Program-made: the position numbers and the translations under genes
Assembly: GCA_964645775.1 (NCBI GenBank)
Contig: CAZYBU010000004.1
Span: forward strand, 1 to 64,000
DNA length: 64,000 nucleotides
Direction: 5' to 3'
From: CAZYBU01 sp964645775
GTDB lineage: Bacteria > Spirochaetota > UBA4802 > UBA5550
Part shown: one piece after another, positions 1 to 8,689 of the stretch
How positions within the stretch are numbered: the first letter of the stretch is position 1
How the letters are laid out: each line of letters begins with the position of its first letter
Notes under the pieces: model-generated
What the model was told of the DNA's origin: nothing
Databases searched by the model: none
Seen by the model: only the letters and a program-made list of their open reading frames with translations

Positions 1-342
1 AAAGCTTACACAAAATTCGCGGACCGGGTCGCCTTTGAACGTCATGGCAGATCATACAAGGATATACAGCATCTTATTCAACAGGGTGATGAAAAGCTTT
101 CCATATTACAGGCAATCGATGAAGAGACAAAGGAAGCAAAGGGCGGACTTTCAGGCTCACGGGCCGTATCAGACGCCTTTTTTCCTTTCAGGGACGGAGT
201 GGACGTTATTATTGAACAGGGAATAACAGCTATCGTCCACCCCGGAGGTTCTATGAGGGACCATGAATCGATCCAGGCATGCAACGAGGCAGACCCCAGG
301 GTGACCATGGTCTTTACCGGACAAAGGGCATTCAAGCACTGA
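1..342 (+). CDS. purH: PurH C-terminal part (AICAR transformylase / IMP cyclohydrolase), 5' end outside window
   Basis: Reading frame 1 is open from the first base to the TGA at 340-342 and gives the last 113 residues. The motif SDAFFPFRDGVD, then IVHPGGSMRDHE and the final VFTGQRAFKH match the conserved C-terminus of PurH, which transfers the formyl group to AICAR and closes the ring to IMP in purine synthesis. The segment shown belongs to the transformylase half; the start and cyclohydrolase half lie upstream. It is followed after one base by the YjbQ gene, so the two are probably co-transcribed and translationally coupled. Identification is by family motifs only; confidence is high for the C-terminus. 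Confidence 0.88.
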   Translation, partial: KAYTKFADRVAFERHGRSYKDIQHLIQQGDEKLSILQAIDEETKEAKGGLSGSRAVSDAFFPFRDGVDVIIEQGITAIVHPGGSMRDHESIQACNEADPRVTMVFTGQRAFKH

Positions 343-343
343 T

Positions 344-760
344 ATGGCTGTTAAGAACGGGACAATTTCAATCTCTACCAGAGGCAACGGCGATGTGGTA
401 AACATCACCGATGAGCTTAACAGGTTTGTTACGAAGAGCGGTATTTCAGACGGTACGTTGACAGTCTTTGTGCCAGGGTCAACCGCCTCAATCACCACGA
501 TAGAATATGAACCAGGCCTGGTTAAAGATATTCCCAGGGTCCTTGAACATCTTATCCCTTATGGGGATAAATACTATCATCACGACACCTGGCATGATGA
601 CAACGGCTCATCTCATGTACAGGCCGCTATCCTGGGGCCTTCTCTTTCCATACCGTGTGTCAATGGATATCTAACCCTGGGAACCTGGCAACAGGTGGTA
701 TGTGTTGATTCAGATACCCGGTCCCGGAAACGAGAACTTATTTTACAAATTGTATATTAA
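344..760 (+). CDS. YjbQ family protein (UPF0047), copy 1
   Basis: A 138-residue protein of the YjbQ/UPF0047 family, small trimeric proteins of which some show weak thiamine-phosphate synthase activity. Visible family signatures are VPGSTASITT near the N-terminus, NGSSHVQAAILGPS in the middle and YLTLGTWQQV near the end. The ATG lies one base after the purH stop, with no clear ribosome site of its own, which points to coupling with purH. Its stop overlaps the stop of the opposite-strand gene by four bases. A second, more canonical YjbQ protein is at 40088. The true substrate is unknown, so the enzyme name should not be transferred without test. Confidence 0.85.
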   Translation: MAVKNGTISISTRGNGDVVNITDELNRFVTKSGISDGTLTVFVPGSTASITTIEYEPGLVKDIPRVLEHLIPYGDKYYHHDTWHDDNGSSHVQAAILGPSLSIPCVNGYLTLGTWQQVVCVDSDTRSRKRELILQIVY

Positions 761-1377
761 CTACGCCGTTTCTTCTCGTACTCTTCCATATATTCATCTA
801 TAAGAGAACGGCTGTCTCCCTGTTCTCCACCGGAACCTCTTTCGCTTCTTCGAGGTTTATTGAAGAAATCTATCACCGCTGAAGCAATAGCCTTAAAGGG
901 AGCGGCAAGAACCCGTCCGAATGACCGGAGAGCCTCATCCACGCCTTCAAGAATTGATTTCGATATTTTTTTCTTTCCACTTCGGGGATTGCTTCTAAAG
1001 GCCCGGGTAGAGGAAGAGGCTAAGGCAGGGGAGACCCTTTTTACCCGTGATGAAGCGGACCGGGCGGTTGTTTTTATCGCCGGTCTTCTTATAGGTATTC
1101 TTCTCTCTGCTGAAATTCTCTCCCGGGCAAAGGCAGTGGTGGGTCCAGGTTTTCTGATAGAGAACCGTGACTGGGTCAGATTATCCAGGATAAAGAGTAA
1201 AAGATAATAAATATACATAAAAATATTGAAAAAAATACTGAAAAAGGCCATCCATATTTCAATAAAAGAGAGTATGAAATCGAGAAACACCTTCCCGAAA
1301 TCACCAATCTTGTAAAAAAATGTAAAAATATTGTCTATGGCCTGATTCCAGAACTGCTTAACCATACTATATTTCAT
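757..1377 (-). CDS. Basic membrane protein of unknown function
   Basis: A 206-residue protein I do not recognise. The N-terminal 70 residues are very hydrophobic and aromatic (many Phe, Ile, Tyr) and should form one or two membrane segments. Residues about 70-135 are rich in Arg, Ser and Ala and probably disordered. A second, weaker amphipathic stretch (ALRSFGRVLAAPFKAIASAV) precedes a charged tail ending EEYEKKRRS. A good ribosome site GGAGGG lies about 7 bases before the ATG, so the start is well supported. It is the last gene of a minus-strand series, separated from the cNMP-binding gene by 163 bases. Confidence 0.6.
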   Translation of the reverse strand: MKYSMVKQFWNQAIDNIFTFFYKIGDFGKVFLDFILSFIEIWMAFFSIFFNIFMYIYYLLLFILDNLTQSRFSIRKPGPTTAFARERISAERRIPIRRPAIKTTARSASSRVKRVSPALASSSTRAFRSNPRSGKKKISKSILEGVDEALRSFGRVLAAPFKAIASAVIDFFNKPRRSERGSGGEQGDSRSLIDEYMEEYEKKRRS

Positions 1378-1540
1378 TAGGGTCCCTCCTGCTGTACTCT
1401 TCTCTTTACACTAAACTCGAATATTGCAAGAACAATCCTGTCCTGTTCCGCATATTAATCACAGGCCATCCCTCTTTTTATAATACCGGAAAGAGTTAAT
1501 CACCTGAGACAAATTTTCAATCAGTGTGTATTCCTTTCGA

Positions 1541-1957
1541 TTATTGTAATGATTCCCAGACAAAAGAGTTTTTCATCTTCGCAAGTATTATGTGTCTCCC
1601 AAAAGAAAACATAATATCATAATAAACGCGAAGCTCATCAGAAAAAAAGTTAATCAGCTTTGCCGGAATATCAGAATTTTTCAGTAAAATGGAAAGAAAC
1701 CACTCTCTTGCTATGCTGACACAACGGACAGAAGTTGGGTCCCGGGCCGTTTCTATACCGGGATACAAGCGTAGGGAAGCAAGGAATCCGAAAATACCAC
1801 CCTGCCCCAGTACCGATATGCTCTTCGGAACACGGCCCCTGGAACTATGAAGTTCCACCCAACCCTTTTCAATATTATAAACCCCGTCTGAATATTCGTA
1901 ATCTTCACGATAAATACAAGTATTCGGGTTAAAATTACCGGGGGTTCTCTCGTCCAT
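1541..1957 (-). CDS. Cyclic-nucleotide-binding (Crp-like) domain protein without DNA-binding domain
   Basis: A 138-residue protein. The segment YNIEKGWVELHS, followed by a GQGGIFGFLASL stretch, resembles the beta-roll of the cNMP-binding domain (the line in which Crp has its nucleotide pocket). The usual phosphate-binding FGE-x-ALL signature is degenerate (FGFLASL), so nucleotide binding is doubtful. No helix-turn-helix follows, in contrast to Crp/Fnr regulators of about 200-230 residues. It begins nine bases after the end of the DJ-1 gene and is probably in the same transcript. Function is unknown; a small sensory or scaffold role is inference. Confidence 0.55.
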   Translation of the reverse strand: MDERTPGNFNPNTCIYREDYEYSDGVYNIEKGWVELHSSRGRVPKSISVLGQGGIFGFLASLRLYPGIETARDPTSVRCVSIAREWFLSILLKNSDIPAKLINFFSDELRVYYDIMFSFGRHIILAKMKNSFVWESLQ

Positions 1958-1966
1958 CCGGACCTG

Positions 1967-2518
1967 TCACATCCAGTAAACCTGCATGGAATCTCTCAGA
2001 TTCGCAGCTGTATCCGGACCATCAGCCAGCTCAACGATTTTCAGGGCGAAAGGAATGGCGCAACCAGGCCCCCGGCCGGTAATGATGGTCTCGTCCTGCT
2101 CAACCGGTTCACCGGTGTAGTGAGCATCACCCAGTTCTTCTACAAAACCGGGATAACAGGTTACCTTTTTCCCGCTTATGACACCTGCGCGGGCCAGCAC
2201 TATGGGTGCTGCGCAGAGAGCAGCAACCAGTTTATTGCGTTCATGAATCTCCCTGACAGCCTGTATCACACCTTCATTTTCCCGAAGATTGGAACTGCCC
2301 GGCATTCCACCTGGAAGGGCAATACTGTTAAAATCTGAGGAGTTTACGGATTCCATGAGTGCATCCGTTGTTATCACCATGCCATGTGAACCCTTAACTT
2401 CTCTGTTTCCGGTAATTGAAACTGTTACTACATCCATCATAGCTCTTCTGAGAACATCTACAATGGATGTTGCTTCTATTTCTTCAAATCCTTCGGCAAA
2501 AGGTACAAGTACCTTCAT
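1967..2518 (-). CDS. DJ-1/PfpI family protein
   Basis: A 183-residue protein of the DJ-1/YajL class. Visible are the N-terminal FAEGFEEIEA with the conserved Glu, the nucleophile elbow VAALCAAP with the reactive Cys near residue 102, and the GPGCAIPFALKIVE helix after it. The length fits YajL/DJ-1 (about 190). Family members act as stress-response deglycase/chaperone-like cytoplasmic proteins, though the exact reaction is debated. The gene lies between telA and the cNMP-binding gene with 27 and 9 base gaps, suggesting one transcript. Confidence 0.88.
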   Translation of the reverse strand: MKVLVPFAEGFEEIEATSIVDVLRRAMMDVVTVSITGNREVKGSHGMVITTDALMESVNSSDFNSIALPGGMPGSSNLRENEGVIQAVREIHERNKLVAALCAAPIVLARAGVISGKKVTCYPGFVEELGDAHYTGEPVEQDETIITGRGPGCAIPFALKIVELADGPDTAANLRDSMQVYWM

Positions 2519-2545
2519 GTGACAACGCTCCTGTTATTTAATTTC

Positions 2546-3643
2546 TTACCCCTTTATGTCTGATGCTTTGGCTGCAGTCAATCTTGCATTAAGGTCGGTT
2601 TCCAGTTTCTGGAGCTCAACCTCGGCTTCACGTCGCTTGCTTTTACCCTCTTCCTGTATTTTGAGGGTCTCTTCAATCGTTTCTATCAGTTTATTGTGCA
2701 CATCTTTCAATGTTTTTATCTCAACGATGCCGCGTTCCGTTTCCCGGGCCACTTCAATAGAGTTTTCTTTCAACAGCTCAGCGTTCTTGCTGAGAAGCTC
2801 ATTGGTGGTTTCAGAAACCTCTTTCTGAAGTTCAACAGCTTTTTTCTGTCGGAAGAGACTGATAGCGATAATAACCTGGTTTTTCCAGAGGGGTATGGTA
2901 TTGAGAAGGGAACTCTGAATTTTCTCAACCAGCACTTGGTCATTACTCTGAATCAGCCTTACCTGGGGTGATGTCTGGAGAGCAACCATCCGTGAAAGTT
3001 GAAGATCATGGACCTTCTTGTCAAGACGTGAAGCCATCTGGATAACATCCTGTACCTTCTGTGCGTCAACCGGATCCTTTGATTCTTCCGCTTTTGTGCG
3101 CATTTCCGGGATAACCTGCTCTTCGATCTCCTTCAGCTTGATCTTCCCTGCCAGAATGTAAAGATCCAGTGCCTGAAGATATTCCTGATTCTTCTCGTAC
3201 ATCGTATCGAGCATGGTAATGTCTTTCAGGAGCTGCATCCGGGCTTTTGTAAGCTCATCCACGATACGATCGATATGGACCGCAATCTCTTCATAGCGGG
3301 CGATAAATCGTTTTATGTTGTCCACCAGGTTACCCAGAAGAGGTATTTTTGAAAGAAACCCTTCAGAGGTGGAAAGCTTCTCCACATTCAGGCTTTTTAC
3401 CCTCATCATGAGATCAGAGAGGACTTCACCCACAAACCCGGTATCTTTCGTGCGGATACCGTCAAGCATGGTATCCGCAAAGCTTGATATGCTGCTCTGG
3501 GCCGATACGCCGAACTGAATGATTGACTGCGTGTCATCCAGAGCTATCTCCTTTGTCATCTGTTCTACTTTCTGTTTTTCTTCAGGACTCAGCGCATCAA
3601 GATTGAGTACATCCTTTTCCGTACTGACCTTTTCCAGTTCCAT
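2546..3643 (-). CDS. TelA-family toxic anion resistance protein
   Basis: A 365-residue, largely alpha-helical cytoplasmic protein. The N-terminal part ends with a LGNLVDNIKRFIARYE segment, followed by long coiled-coil helices and the QLSRMVALQTSPQVRLIQ, LVEKIQSSLLNTIPLWKNQV block that is the TelA/KlaA hallmark. Such proteins are named for tellurite resistance, but in most bacteria they behave as general envelope-stress factors. A strong ribosome site (GGGAGGG) sits six bases before the ATG. It follows the XpaC-like gene by 12 bases, and this pairing recurs in many genomes, which supports a joint function. Confidence 0.9.
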   Translation of the reverse strand: MELEKVSTEKDVLNLDALSPEEKQKVEQMTKEIALDDTQSIIQFGVSAQSSISSFADTMLDGIRTKDTGFVGEVLSDLMMRVKSLNVEKLSTSEGFLSKIPLLGNLVDNIKRFIARYEEIAVHIDRIVDELTKARMQLLKDITMLDTMYEKNQEYLQALDLYILAGKIKLKEIEEQVIPEMRTKAEESKDPVDAQKVQDVIQMASRLDKKVHDLQLSRMVALQTSPQVRLIQSNDQVLVEKIQSSLLNTIPLWKNQVIIAISLFRQKKAVELQKEVSETTNELLSKNAELLKENSIEVARETERGIVEIKTLKDVHNKLIETIEETLKIQEEGKSKRREAEVELQKLETDLNARLTAAKASDIKG

Positions 3644-3655
3644 GGAAAACCCTCC

Positions 3656-4255
3656 CTATCCTTCCAACTTCATAATTTTTTTTAGAAGTGTTATTTCAGC
3701 GTTCAGATCCAGCACGTCATCTTCGTAAAGATGGGCCAGCTGTTTCTCATAGGTGCTGCGAAGTTGTTCCAGTGACTCTTCAACTTCCCTCAGAGATTCA
3801 TCTATCTCCTCATGTGTATTCCTGTGTTTCGAAAGATCAATATAACGACTCACGATCTTTTCCGTGACATCCAGGTAGTAACTGGTGAACTGGCGAGCCC
3901 GATTCAGATCATTAGGGTTCTTTTTGAGATGGTTAAATATCTCCAGGCCAATCAGGCATATCTCCTGAACCTGACGGGCCACCCTGTTATCCCGGATTTT
4001 AATGGTCTGGCCCTTAAGTTTTTTTATCCTCTTGATGCCGTCCCGGGATACCTCCAGAGCCTGCTCTTCCCTGGGAGTAATAGAGGTCAAAGTCTGGTTT
4101 CGTTTCAGGATCAACTTTCGAAGGACCCCCCGCATAATGATAAAGAAGACTATACCTGCGGGGATAGAAAGAAGCAGAGAAATATTAAAAAAAACCTTCA
4201 TGCTGTAGGCCAAAGCTACACCAGCCAGAAGGGAGATGATCAGAATTACTTTCAT
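3656..4255 (-). CDS. XpaC-like membrane protein (5-bromo-4-chloroindolyl phosphate hydrolysis family)
   Basis: A 199-residue protein with an N-terminal double membrane segment (residues about 1-45) followed by a cytoplasmic helical region rich in charged residues, including KGQTIKIRDNRVARQVQEIC and a C-terminal coiled coil. Architecture and position directly before telA match the XpaC family. The old family name comes from a Bacillus colony phenotype; no hydrolase catalytic residues are visible, so the name says little. Most likely works with TelA at the membrane. A 65-base gap separates it from pth. Confidence 0.75.
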   Translation of the reverse strand: MKVILIISLLAGVALAYSMKVFFNISLLLSIPAGIVFFIIMRGVLRKLILKRNQTLTSITPREEQALEVSRDGIKRIKKLKGQTIKIRDNRVARQVQEICLIGLEIFNHLKKNPNDLNRARQFTSYYLDVTEKIVSRYIDLSKHRNTHEEIDESLREVEESLEQLRSTYEKQLAHLYEDDVLDLNAEITLLKKIMKLEG

Positions 4256-4320
4256 AGTCTATACCAAACGATTTATGACCCAGTATGTACTTTACAGGAT
4301 GGTATTTTACAAGAAAAAAA

Positions 4321-4863
4321 TCATTCCTTTTCAATCAGGGAAATTTTTTCAGCAAGTTTCCGGAGAATATCCGGTTTCATTTCATCAATGCGCTCCCTCT
4401 CTTCTTTCGAAAAGGGAGAAAGAACATAGTCCGCTACAGATGACCGTTCATCCTGCGGCCTTCCCACTCCAAAGCGAAAGCGGTAAAAGTCCGGGGAACC
4501 CACATGCTGTATAATCGACCGGATACCGTTCTGTCCCTTGTGCCCCCCCCCGAGCTTGAACTGGTAATCACCGAATGGAAGTTCGATCTCGTCATGAATA
4601 ACCAGCAACCTTTCTGGTCCCGTTTTATAGAAGGATAGGGCTCCCCGGCACGCCCGGCCGCTTTCGTTCATAAAAGTCTGAGGGAAAAGGAGCAGCGCTT
4701 CTGTTCCTTCGACTGTAGCAGGAGTTAAACGGGATTCAAAGCGTTTTATTGTCGGTTGCACATTAAACTGACGGCAAAACTCCTCCCCCAGTATAAAACC
4801 GATGTTATGCCTGTGGGAGGCGTATTTTCTTCCGGGATTTCCCAGAAAAGCGCAGACAACCAT
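4321..4863 (-). CDS. pth: Peptidyl-tRNA hydrolase
   Basis: A 180-residue Pth, the cytoplasmic enzyme that releases peptides from prematurely dropped peptidyl-tRNA. Family motifs are present in order: FLGNPGRKY, the catalytic-His block HRHNIGF, QTFMNESG, VIHDEIELPFG with the catalytic Asp, and GGGHKGQNGIRSI. SHRHN replaces the usual xTRHN, otherwise the active site is intact; length is normal (about 190). The ATG lies seven bases after the STAS stop with no good ribosome site of its own, so translation is probably coupled to the STAS gene. Confidence 0.95.
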   Translation of the reverse strand: MVVCAFLGNPGRKYASHRHNIGFILGEEFCRQFNVQPTIKRFESRLTPATVEGTEALLLFPQTFMNESGRACRGALSFYKTGPERLLVIHDEIELPFGDYQFKLGGGHKGQNGIRSIIQHVGSPDFYRFRFGVGRPQDERSSVADYVLSPFSKEERERIDEMKPDILRKLAEKISLIEKE

Positions 4864-4870
4864 GGGCAGG

Positions 4871-5209
4871 TCAGTTCTCGTTTATATCATCCAGGGCTTC
4901 CGCCAGGGAGACAACGATATCGAGTCTTTTGTCCAGGCCCGTGATGGTAAACATCTGACTTATATCCTTATTAGGATTGATGAAGAAGAGGCGTTTTCCA
5001 TTCTTTTCTGTCTCCTTGGCGTTAAGGATTATAACACCCAGAGAGATGCTGTCAATATAAGCGACTTCTGTCAGATCCATAAGGATATGCTTGTTCCGTG
5101 AAACGGCTTCCATCAGGTGTTCTTCAAAAATATGAATATTCTCTATGGATACGGAGCCTTCCATCAAAAGAACGATATAGTTTTCATGTTCCTGAATCTC
5201 AATCTTCAT
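4871..5209 (-). CDS. STAS-domain anti-anti-sigma factor-like protein
   Basis: A 112-residue single STAS domain, the fold of SpoIIAA/RsbV. The loop YIDSISLGVIIL aligns with the phospho-serine loop (usually DSSGLG), and the Ser after Asp is kept, so regulation by a partner kinase/phosphatase is possible. The replacement of the following SG by IS is unusual. It sits between the membrane phosphatase (14-base gap) and pth (7-base gap). No kinase or phosphatase partner is encoded next to it; the set at 50386-53598 could supply one. Partner unknown. Confidence 0.85.
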   Translation of the reverse strand: MKIEIQEHENYIVLLMEGSVSIENIHIFEEHLMEAVSRNKHILMDLTEVAYIDSISLGVIILNAKETEKNGKRLFFINPNKDISQMFTITGLDKRLDIVVSLAEALDDINEN

Positions 5210-5222
5210 ACATTGCCGTCCT

Positions 5223-7001
5223 CTATTCTTCCCTGATCAGGGACGAAACATCATCTTCCCATTGATGGGCGTATATTTCAATCATTTTTGTATCCAAATA
5301 GACGCCATCCCTGTCAGTTATTCCGAAGGGAGTGAGAATAACACGATCATCTGTCACCCTGGAAAGAAATTTAATTATATGATCCCTGTAGATAAGGTCC
5401 GCCATTCGAATACTGCCATGAAAAATCAGTACAGGATATTCCCTGTAGTCAGGCTTCAAAATATCCGATCCCAGAAAGATAGTTTCCATGGAAGGGAATT
5501 CAAGCCATGAAAAGAGGGTTGGGAATATGTCTCTCTGTTGTACGGTCTTTTCTATACTTTTCCCATCTTCTCCCGGCAGCCACATGGAAAGATACACCTT
5601 CTCAATATCATCATGCATAACACTGTGACCGATCCTCCCCGGCGCGAAACCTTCACCATGATCAGAAACAACCACCACGGCCGTACTTTCCAGAAGGTCG
5701 TTCTTCTTCAGGTGATCCAGCAGTTTGCCAATCCGTTTGTCCACGGTTCGAACTGCGTTTCTGTACCGATTATAAACAGGGGTTATCTCATCTTCACTTC
5801 GCAGTTTTAACATATTGATGGAATCCACGCTCGGTTCATCAAGGCAGAGATCATCATCCGGGAAGTAGGTCCAGTGCGTACTGTCAAATTCCAGAAGCAT
5901 GAAAAAGGACCCCTTTTGTGACATTTCATCAATCCACTCCCCGGCCCTTGTTACGGCCATGGTATCCAGGCGGTTACGAGGCATCTCAGAATTTTCCATA
6001 TAAGGGCAGTACACCCTGTCCACAAGTTTCTCCTTCCCCTGTACCCTATCCAAAAACCGTAACCAGTTAATATTCGCTGCAGAGACAATAGATGTTGCAT
6101 AGCCGGCTTTTTTAAAAAAGGCGAAATAGGGGGAACCAGGTTCATCCTCACTGTAGTTACGCACGTCCCTGTCGACGCTCCAACCTGGACGATTCATAAG
6201 CAGCATATTCCATGTAAGAGCCGTATAGATACCGTCGCCATAGGCGTTGGGAAAGAAGAGACTCTGTCTTTCAAACTCCTTCATCTGCGGGGCCGTATGT
6301 TCCGTCACGGAGTCACTTCGAAAGCTTTCAAGCAGGACAATAATCACGTTCTTCCTGTTTCCAATACTCTCTACTGAAGGTATTGATTCCATACCCTTGT
6401 ATGATTTCTCATTCCTTGCGACCGTACGTGTATGCCGATTCCGGGTAAACACCTTCAGATAAAGAGGAAACTGACGCCTGGTCATATACGATGGATTTCT
6501 GTGACTGATAATCTGCTCGCCGGCAATAAATAGAACCAGAACAACCGTAACTCCTGTGAATACAGTACCCGCTGTGAAAGGCACGGCTACAGCAGGAGAA
6601 AAACCTGCCGCCAGAGCGCCCAGGGCCCCAACAGCAATAAACCCGAGGGGAACCAGAGCGAGGAGCACAGGTGAAAAACCGGCTTCTATCATGGTCAGAA
6701 TAAAGTCCCCTCCCATGGCGAAAATCCGTAAGGATTCCGTAAAAGTGATAGAAGTGATGGATAGTATCAGGGCATCAAGGATAATGCCTATTACGAGTAT
6801 CAGAGCCAAACCTCTGATTATATGACGTGCCCATGAGGGCAGGTAGAGTTCCAGCGTGACAAGAATAAGGATCATTGTCCCGTGAAATACCAGGGCCATG
6901 ATAATACCAAAGATGCGGGGATATAAAGGCCGGTAAAAGAGAGGCCATGACAGTACTGCCAGCAGGGCCACACAATAATAAAGAAGCGGTATCTGGTTCA
7001 T
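5223..7001 (-). CDS. Membrane-anchored sulfatase/phosphatase-superfamily protein (LTA-synthase-like layout)
   Basis: A 592-residue protein: five or so membrane helices in residues 1-165, then a globular domain outside the membrane. The catalytic domain shows VIIVLLESFRSDS (metal ligand Glu), a Thr-containing GDGIYTALTW segment at the expected nucleophile position, VVVVSDHGEGF and IGHSVMHDD, the DHG and His metal-ligand motifs of alkaline-phosphatase-fold sulfatases. The layout resembles lipoteichoic acid synthase or phosphoethanolamine/phosphoglycerol transferases, which modify lipids or glycans at the envelope. The actual group moved cannot be told from sequence. First gene of a minus-strand run leading into STAS-pth. 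Confidence 0.82.
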   Translation of the reverse strand: MNQIPLLYYCVALLAVLSWPLFYRPLYPRIFGIIMALVFHGTMILILVTLELYLPSWARHIIRGLALILVIGIILDALILSITSITFTESLRIFAMGGDFILTMIEAGFSPVLLALVPLGFIAVGALGALAAGFSPAVAVPFTAGTVFTGVTVVLVLFIAGEQIISHRNPSYMTRRQFPLYLKVFTRNRHTRTVARNEKSYKGMESIPSVESIGNRKNVIIVLLESFRSDSVTEHTAPQMKEFERQSLFFPNAYGDGIYTALTWNMLLMNRPGWSVDRDVRNYSEDEPGSPYFAFFKKAGYATSIVSAANINWLRFLDRVQGKEKLVDRVYCPYMENSEMPRNRLDTMAVTRAGEWIDEMSQKGSFFMLLEFDSTHWTYFPDDDLCLDEPSVDSINMLKLRSEDEITPVYNRYRNAVRTVDKRIGKLLDHLKKNDLLESTAVVVVSDHGEGFAPGRIGHSVMHDDIEKVYLSMWLPGEDGKSIEKTVQQRDIFPTLFSWLEFPSMETIFLGSDILKPDYREYPVLIFHGSIRMADLIYRDHIIKFLSRVTDDRVILTPFGITDRDGVYLDTKMIEIYAHQWEDDVSSLIREE

Positions 7002-7057
7002 AACTCATTCACCTGGTAAATACATGTTATCGTCAAAACGTTGGGAACCCTACGTTG

Positions 7058-7158
7058 ATCTCTTCTGGAATACAAGTGAAAAACCGTTAAAGAAGGACAG
7101 AACCAATCTCTTCTGGAACCGTTAAGGCCACAAAAACAGTTTGACACCTTATGGCCTT
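7058..7158. repeat. Direct and inverted repeats in the lysS leader / divergent region
   Basis: The 202-base divergent region holds a 13-base direct repeat, ATCTCTTCTGGAA, at 7058-7070 and 7106-7118, and a 9-base repeat, AACCGTTAA, at 7082-7090 and 7117-7125. A 7-base inverted repeat, AAGGCCA at 7124-7130 with TGGCCTT at 7152-7158, brackets a perfect TTGACA at 7141-7146. No good -10 box lies 16-18 bases after that TTGACA. The arrangement looks regulatory for lysS or the divergent phosphatase gene, but no known riboswitch or T-box is recognisable. Confidence 0.45.
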
Positions 7159-7203
7159 CAGAACAGGTAACAGGTATCATAACGACGATTTCTGGATAGC
7201 TCT

Positions 7204-8688
7204 ATGGAAGAAAAGACCAACCCCATTGATATACGACTGGAAAAACTGAAACATATCCGGGAAGAGCTGGGTATTAATCCCTATCCATACAACTACGACC
7301 GGACCCATTCCAGCCAGGACATTCATGATACCTACGAACAGCTTAACCGGGAAGAGTCGGAAGTCTCACTGGCCGGAAGAATAATGGCTCTCCGCATCAT
7401 GGGTAAAGCAAGTTTCTGCACCATCCAGGATTCCCGAGGACGTATACAGCTTTACGTTGCTGTAAAGAACATCGGAGAGGAATCCTATGAGCTATTCGGC
7501 AGGCTGGACCTGGGAGACATCATCGGCGTAAAAGGCACGGTCAGGAAAACAAAAGTGGGAGAGACGACCGTCTACATTACCAGTCTCCAGCTCCTTGCCA
7601 AGAGCATCCGTCCCCTTCCCGTTGTTAAGGAGAAGGAGGGGGAGACCTTTGATCTCTTCTCGGACAAGGAACTCCGCTACCGGAATCGACATGTTGACCT
7701 TATCGTTACACCGGGAGTGCGTGAGACCTTCGAAAAACGGATGATGATCATGAACCATATCCGGACCAGCCTGCAATCGATGAGTTTCCTCGAAGTGGAG
7801 ACCCCTATCCTTCAACCCATTTACGGTGGTGCCGCCGCCTCACCCTTTAAAACTCACCATAATGCCCTGGACATGACCCTTTACATGAAAATATCGCCTG
7901 AACCCTATCTGAAGCGGCTTATCGTGGGCGGTTTTGACAGAGTTTTTGAGATGGGAAAATGCTTCCGCAACGAGGGGATAGACCGTAACCATAACCCGGA
8001 GTTTACCATCCTTGAATGCTACCAGGCCTATGCCGATTTCAATGATATGATGGACCTCACGGAAAAGTTGATATCCGGGGCAGCACTTGCCATCAACGGT
8101 ACCACACGCGTTGAAATTGAAGACGTTACTATAGACTTGAAAACCCCCTGGAAGCGCATGAAGATGGTAAACGCCCTTAAGGAACTGGGAGAAATGGATG
8201 TCCTCTCCATGGATGACGCAGCCCTGGAAAAGGAACTCTCACGCCTGGGAGGCGAGATAAAGGGAGATTTCAACCGGGGACTGGCCATAAACGAACTCTT
8301 TGAGCTTCTGGTCGAAGATAAACTGATTCAGCCGACTATAATCACCCATCATCCCGTGGAAACCACACCCCTCTGCAAACCGGACTATGATGACCCCCGT
8401 TTTCTGCAGCGTTTTGAACTTTTCATAAATGGAAACGAGTTTGCAAACGCTTACAGCGAATCGAATGACCCTGTCTTCCAGAGGACAACTCTCGAGGAAC
8501 AATCAAAACGAAGAGAAGTGGACAGGGAGGCCCATCCTATGGATGAAAATTTCGTCCAGGCAATAGAAACCGGAATGCCTCCCACCGGGGGGCTCGGCAT
8601 TGGAATCGACCGGCTGGTAATGCTCCTCACGGGCCAGACATCCATCCGGGATGTGCTTTTCTTCCCAACCATGCGCACGGAGTTGTGA
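7204..8688 (+). CDS. lysS: Lysyl-tRNA synthetase, class II
   Basis: A 494-residue enzyme that charges tRNA(Lys). Residues about 55-150 form the OB-fold anticodon-binding domain (VSLAGRIMALRIMGKASF). The class II catalytic core follows, with motif 2 as FRNEGIDRNHNPEFT and motif 3 as GLGIGIDRLVMLLT. The length is that of a full LysRS, not of the shorter EpmA paralogue that lacks the OB domain. It is the first gene of lysS-DUF368-recD, with the next ATG one base after its stop. Confidence 0.97.
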   Translation: MEEKTNPIDIRLEKLKHIREELGINPYPYNYDRTHSSQDIHDTYEQLNREESEVSLAGRIMALRIMGKASFCTIQDSRGRIQLYVAVKNIGEESYELFGRLDLGDIIGVKGTVRKTKVGETTVYITSLQLLAKSIRPLPVVKEKEGETFDLFSDKELRYRNRHVDLIVTPGVRETFEKRMMIMNHIRTSLQSMSFLEVETPILQPIYGGAAASPFKTHHNALDMTLYMKISPEPYLKRLIVGGFDRVFEMGKCFRNEGIDRNHNPEFTILECYQAYADFNDMMDLTEKLISGAALAINGTTRVEIEDVTIDLKTPWKRMKMVNALKELGEMDVLSMDDAALEKELSRLGGEIKGDFNRGLAINELFELLVEDKLIQPTIITHHPVETTPLCKPDYDDPRFLQRFELFINGNEFANAYSESNDPVFQRTTLEEQSKRREVDREAHPMDENFVQAIETGMPPTGGLGIGIDRLVMLLTGQTSIRDVLFFPTMRTEL

Positions 8689-8689
8689 T

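Noticed and set aside
1479..1484. TATAAT on the plus strand as a promoter
   Set aside because: It points toward the reverse side of a convergent minus-strand series, no -35 box is at the right distance and no plus-strand gene follows.
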